A DNA stretch of 15,561 bases from the NCBI GenBank assembly GCA_016867505.1, contig VGJH01000009.1, positions 1 through 15,561 of the forward strand. Direction: 5' to 3'. This document shows positions 13,442 to 15,561 of the stretch, in pieces. This DNA comes from Candidatus Bathyarchaeota archaeon (GTDB lineage: Archaea > Thermoproteota > Bathyarchaeia > TCS64). A program made the position numbers and the translations under genes. Position 1 is the first letter of the stretch; each line of letters opens with the position of its first letter. The notes beneath the pieces are model-generated. The model was not told where the DNA came from. It saw only the letters and a list, made by a program, of their open reading frames with translations, and searched no databases.

Positions 13442-14335
13442 TTAGCTCTTTTTAATTATTTCAACAAACTCGACTTCTTCGAATTCTGTGAAGTATTTGA
13501 GTACATCCATTGCTAATCCCCTTTTAGCAATCTGAATGTTTTCTCCGAAAAAGATCTCATCAGGTATCTGTATTCGCATTTTCTTATCTTCTTTCTTTGA
13601 AATGAATTTATCTGCCTCGATGCCAACGAAACGTCTACTAACTAATGCATTAAGTTTTTCTTTTTCGTCTTCAATTATTTTGTTTACTTTAACTTCATAT
13701 ACAATGTTTCTCCCTGCAAGGGGATGATTGTAATCAACCTGGACTCTTCCTGCTGCAATACTTCTGATTACTGCGTTCCTTCCATCAATCTCAATCTCAG
13801 CGCCGATCACTGGGTTAACTCCCTTAGACCGCAGTATCCTGAAGGGTATCAACTGAAGGTTACTGGCATCTCTTTCACCAAAAGCATCCTCAGGAGTAAT
13901 TTCGACGTTAGTCAGTTCATCGGGTTTAATTCCTCTGAGCTTTTTATCTAAGCCCTTTAAAACCCATCCATCATTAACAACAACGAGTCTTGGACCATAA
14001 ACACGATCTTCACGATAAATACCCTTTTCTTTAGCTAAGTCCTCATTTGTTGTATCAAAAACCTCTCCAGTTTCAACAGATTTTCCTGTCAACTCAGTAA
14101 GTATGAAATCGCCATTATTCACTGCTCCTTCAATGCGAGGTTCAGGTGCTGATTCTTCCACTTTGACTTCAGCAGGTAACTCTTGAGCTGGTTTCTCTTC
14201 TTTGACCTCAACTGATGCTTCCTCAGGCTTAACTTCTTCAGGTTTAACTTCAGCAGCCTTCTCTTCAACAGCTTTAGGTTCATCAACCTTTTCTTCGACA
14301 GGTTTCTCTTCCACTGGTTTCTTATCTTCGCTCAT
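13442..14335 (-). CDS. Long FKBP-type peptidyl-prolyl isomerase with PEVK-like N-terminal tail
   Basis: Cytoplasmic folding helper. Residues about 72-220 form an FKBP domain with SlyD-like insert-in-flap: FDTT (93-96), GWVLKGLDKKLRG (123-135), the flap segment ITPEDAFGERD (146-156) and DYNHPLAGRNIVYEVKV (201-217), which is strongly typical. Residues 222-297 match the extra C-terminal domain known from Methanocaldococcus FKBP26. What is odd is the first 67 residues: almost only Lys, Glu, Pro, Val and Ala in repeats such as KPVEEKPVEEK and VKPEEVKPEE, without aromatic residues, so surely disordered and acidic. Related archaeal long FKBPs are about 230 aa; this one is 297. It is the first gene of a minus-strand set with the geranylgeranyl reductase (14-base gap). 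ATG 14335 is 27 bases from a TATA-like ATTAAAACTAT, predicting a leaderless mRNA. Confidence 0.9.
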   Translation of the reverse strand: MSEDKKPVEEKPVEEKVDEPKAVEEKAAEVKPEEVKPEEASVEVKEEKPAQELPAEVKVEESAPEPRIEGAVNNGDFILTELTGKSVETGEVFDTTNEDLAKEKGIYREDRVYGPRLVVVNDGWVLKGLDKKLRGIKPDELTNVEITPEDAFGERDASNLQLIPFRILRSKGVNPVIGAEIEIDGRNAVIRSIAAGRVQVDYNHPLAGRNIVYEVKVNKIIEDEKEKLNALVSRRFVGIEADKFISKKEDKKMRIQIPDEIFFGENIQIAKRGLAMDVLKYFTEFEEVEFVEIIKKS

Positions 14336-14379
14336 ATTGTAACACTCTGATTGTAAATAGTTTTAATCCCTGATTGTAA
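14336..14379 (-). promoter_or_regulatory. FKBP promoter with repeated ATTGTAA sites
   Basis: A TATA-like element (minus-strand ATTAAAACTAT, 14357-14367) lies 27 bases from the ATG. It is flanked by two exact copies of CTGATTGTAA (plus strand, 14347-14356 and 14370-14379). A third partial copy, ATTGTAA (14336-14342), covers the predicted start site. The arrangement looks like a regulator-binding array. The rest of the 237-base gap (14380-14572) shows only AT-rich sequence and the promoter of the next gene. Confidence 0.45.
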
Positions 14380-14590
14380 CGGGGTTCACGGATGCAAATG
14401 TGAAGCATAGTTTAAAGGCTTTCTGTAGGATAGGGAAAATCATAACTTTATAATCAAAATATTTGTGCAAAAAATACCTAAATAATTATATGAAATCAAG
14501 TTTATTAAAATAATATTTGTAACACATAGTTAAGTGCATTTACATAAATAATATTAGTATAATCAAACAACATTGTTTATCCGTGACTTA

Positions 14591-15526
14591 ATGACTAAAG
14601 TAAAACCTTTTAATTTAGAAAAAATAAATATTGAGAACAGAATTGGCATCTCAACACACTTCATGCCATCGACACATGGAGAAGACATCATTAAAGCCAT
14701 CGAATTAACTCACAAAGCAGGATTCAAAGGATTCGAGCTTGTGCCATCATTAGATCAGGCTCAACTAGGGTTTCCATCAAATCACCCAAACGTAGGAGTA
14801 GACCTCTTTGAGATATCAGATAATGAATTTGAGCAGCTAAGGGATGCACTAAAAGTCTTCGATTGGGTTACTATACATTCACCGCATTTGGATTGGAATT
14901 TATCAAGTGTTAATCGTCATCTGCGAAAACTCACATGGAAATATTATGATGCATGCCTAGAATTTGCAGCTCGAATAGGAGCAATTGCAATGACATATCA
15001 TGGTGGAGTACAGACAAACGGCTACATTCGTGAAAATAGAATCATAAATGACTACAATGTGGAGTATGCGAAACATGCAGTAGATTATGCACAAGAACAT
15101 AATGTACCAATTGGATACGAGGCTGGCAGCTTAAACAATTTGAAGTATGTATGTGATCAGGTTGAGGGCTGGGGAATCAACCTTGACATTGGGCATGCAT
15201 ACATGAGTGGTGGATCAGATGAGAACTTCTTTGCGTATATCGATAAGCTTGGTAACAGGATTGTGGAGATTCATCATAATGGCATCAACCATTATTGGGG
15301 TAAGTATATGGAGCATCAGCCTCCTCACTTGAATAATATGATTGATTTTAAGGGCACTTATTCTAGGCTTAAAGAAATAGGCTATTCTGGTCCAATTGTT
15401 TGCGAAATTCAGGGTAATGACATAAAACAGGTCATTAAACATTGCCTTGAGTCGAAAGAGATGATTGTTCGGATTTGGGGTGGAACTCATAAACTTATTG
15501 ATAGATGGAATATCCTTGATGAATGA
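14591..15526 (+). CDS. Sugar-phosphate isomerase/epimerase-like TIM-barrel protein
   Basis: Member of the xylose isomerase-like/AP endonuclease IV-like TIM-barrel superfamily. Numbered from ATG 14591: GFKGFELVPS (44-53), VTIHSPHLDWNL (93-104), YHGGVQ (136-141), IGYEAGS (174-180), NLDIGHAYMSG (197-207), VEIHHNG (225-231) and GPIVCEIQG (267-275). Probable metal ligands are Glu177, Asp199 or His202, His228 or His229, and Glu272. The best fit is the sugar isomerase/epimerase branch rather than DNA repair, because the endonuclease IV zinc-site pattern (several extra His/Asp) is not complete; the substrate is unknown. A longer frame begins at TTG 14573, but ATG 14591 has GTGA 4 bases upstream and a TATA-like TAGTATAAT (14555-14563) about 30 bases before, so I prefer it. 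No sugar transporter or kinase lies nearby. Confidence 0.8.
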   Translation: MTKVKPFNLEKINIENRIGISTHFMPSTHGEDIIKAIELTHKAGFKGFELVPSLDQAQLGFPSNHPNVGVDLFEISDNEFEQLRDALKVFDWVTIHSPHLDWNLSSVNRHLRKLTWKYYDACLEFAARIGAIAMTYHGGVQTNGYIRENRIINDYNVEYAKHAVDYAQEHNVPIGYEAGSLNNLKYVCDQVEGWGINLDIGHAYMSGGSDENFFAYIDKLGNRIVEIHHNGINHYWGKYMEHQPPHLNNMIDFKGTYSRLKEIGYSGPIVCEIQGNDIKQVIKHCLESKEMIVRIWGGTHKLIDRWNILDE

Positions 15527-15550
15527 TCATTCATTTTCCCTTGACTTTTT
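15519..15550 (+). terminator. Palindrome across the stop codon plus T-run
   Basis: ATGAATGATCATTCAT (15519-15534) is a perfect 16-base palindrome containing the TGA stop of the isomerase-like gene. It can fold as a 6-bp stem with a GATC loop and is followed by T-rich sequence ending in a T-run around 15544-15551. Most likely a terminator. Confidence 0.45.
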
Positions 15551-15561
15551 TTATATTTTGA

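Noticed and set aside
13536..13951. Forward-strand open frames opposite the FKBP gene
   Set aside because: They are shadows of the well-supported minus-strand FKBP gene, without ribosome sites or family similarity.
14336..14572. Longest gene-free stretch, checked for a tRNA, small RNA or extra gene
   Set aside because: No cloverleaf, no open frame of note on either strand; only promoter-type elements are visible.

Overview
The window is AT-rich archaeal chromosome. The evidence is a set of diagnostic genes: Alba chromatin protein, archaeal-type aspartyl-tRNA synthetase, Pth2 peptidyl-tRNA hydrolase, geranylgeranyl reductase for ether lipids, a zinc-ribbon protein resembling haloarchaeal HVO_2753, and a NusA-like KH protein. 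TATA-type promoters lie about 25 bases before start codons, many transcripts look leaderless or short-leadered, and TTG and GTG starts are common. I infer a TACK-type lineage, possibly Bathyarchaeia-like, but nothing here fixes the phylum. I see no insertion sequence, tRNA, rRNA or CRISPR array. No gene-free stretch exceeds 300 bases; the longest (14336-14572, about 237 b) is a divergent promoter region.

Left part (1-4654): the tail of an unknown gene converges on a RimK-like ATP-grasp ligase. Divergent from the ligase is an ArsR-type HTH fused to a GyrI-like effector domain, followed by a large cytoplasmic M28 metallopeptidase and two small zinc-ribbon proteins. One of these, 53 aa, was found by reading the sequence between the larger genes. 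A Lin0512-family protein of unknown function faces them.

Middle (4836-9285): nadC and nadA overlap by one base and make nicotinate mononucleotide from iminoaspartate. The iminoaspartate source (nadB or aspartate dehydrogenase) is not in this window. A gamma-carbonic-anhydrase-like hexapeptide protein with one zinc histidine replaced follows. Then come a GNAT acetyltransferase, an Fe-S endonuclease III on the other strand, and a sulfite-oxidase-fold molybdopterin protein without a signal peptide.

Right part (9424-15526): a plus-strand information-processing block runs alba, zinc-finger/KH protein, aspS and pth2, the last two overlapping by 4 bases. A minus-strand set runs FKBP peptidyl-prolyl isomerase with a PEVK-like tail, geranylgeranyl reductase, and an eight-cysteine zinc ribbon. 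Last is a plus-strand sugar-phosphate isomerase/epimerase-like TIM barrel.

Most of this is ordinary housekeeping content. I did not find a convincing new multi-gene system. The best leads are a hairpin that would hide the ribosome binding site of the KH gene, an inverted repeat in the nadC promoter, triple repeats at the FKBP promoter, the altered metal site of the carbonic-anhydrase-like protein, and the density of small zinc-ribbon proteins.
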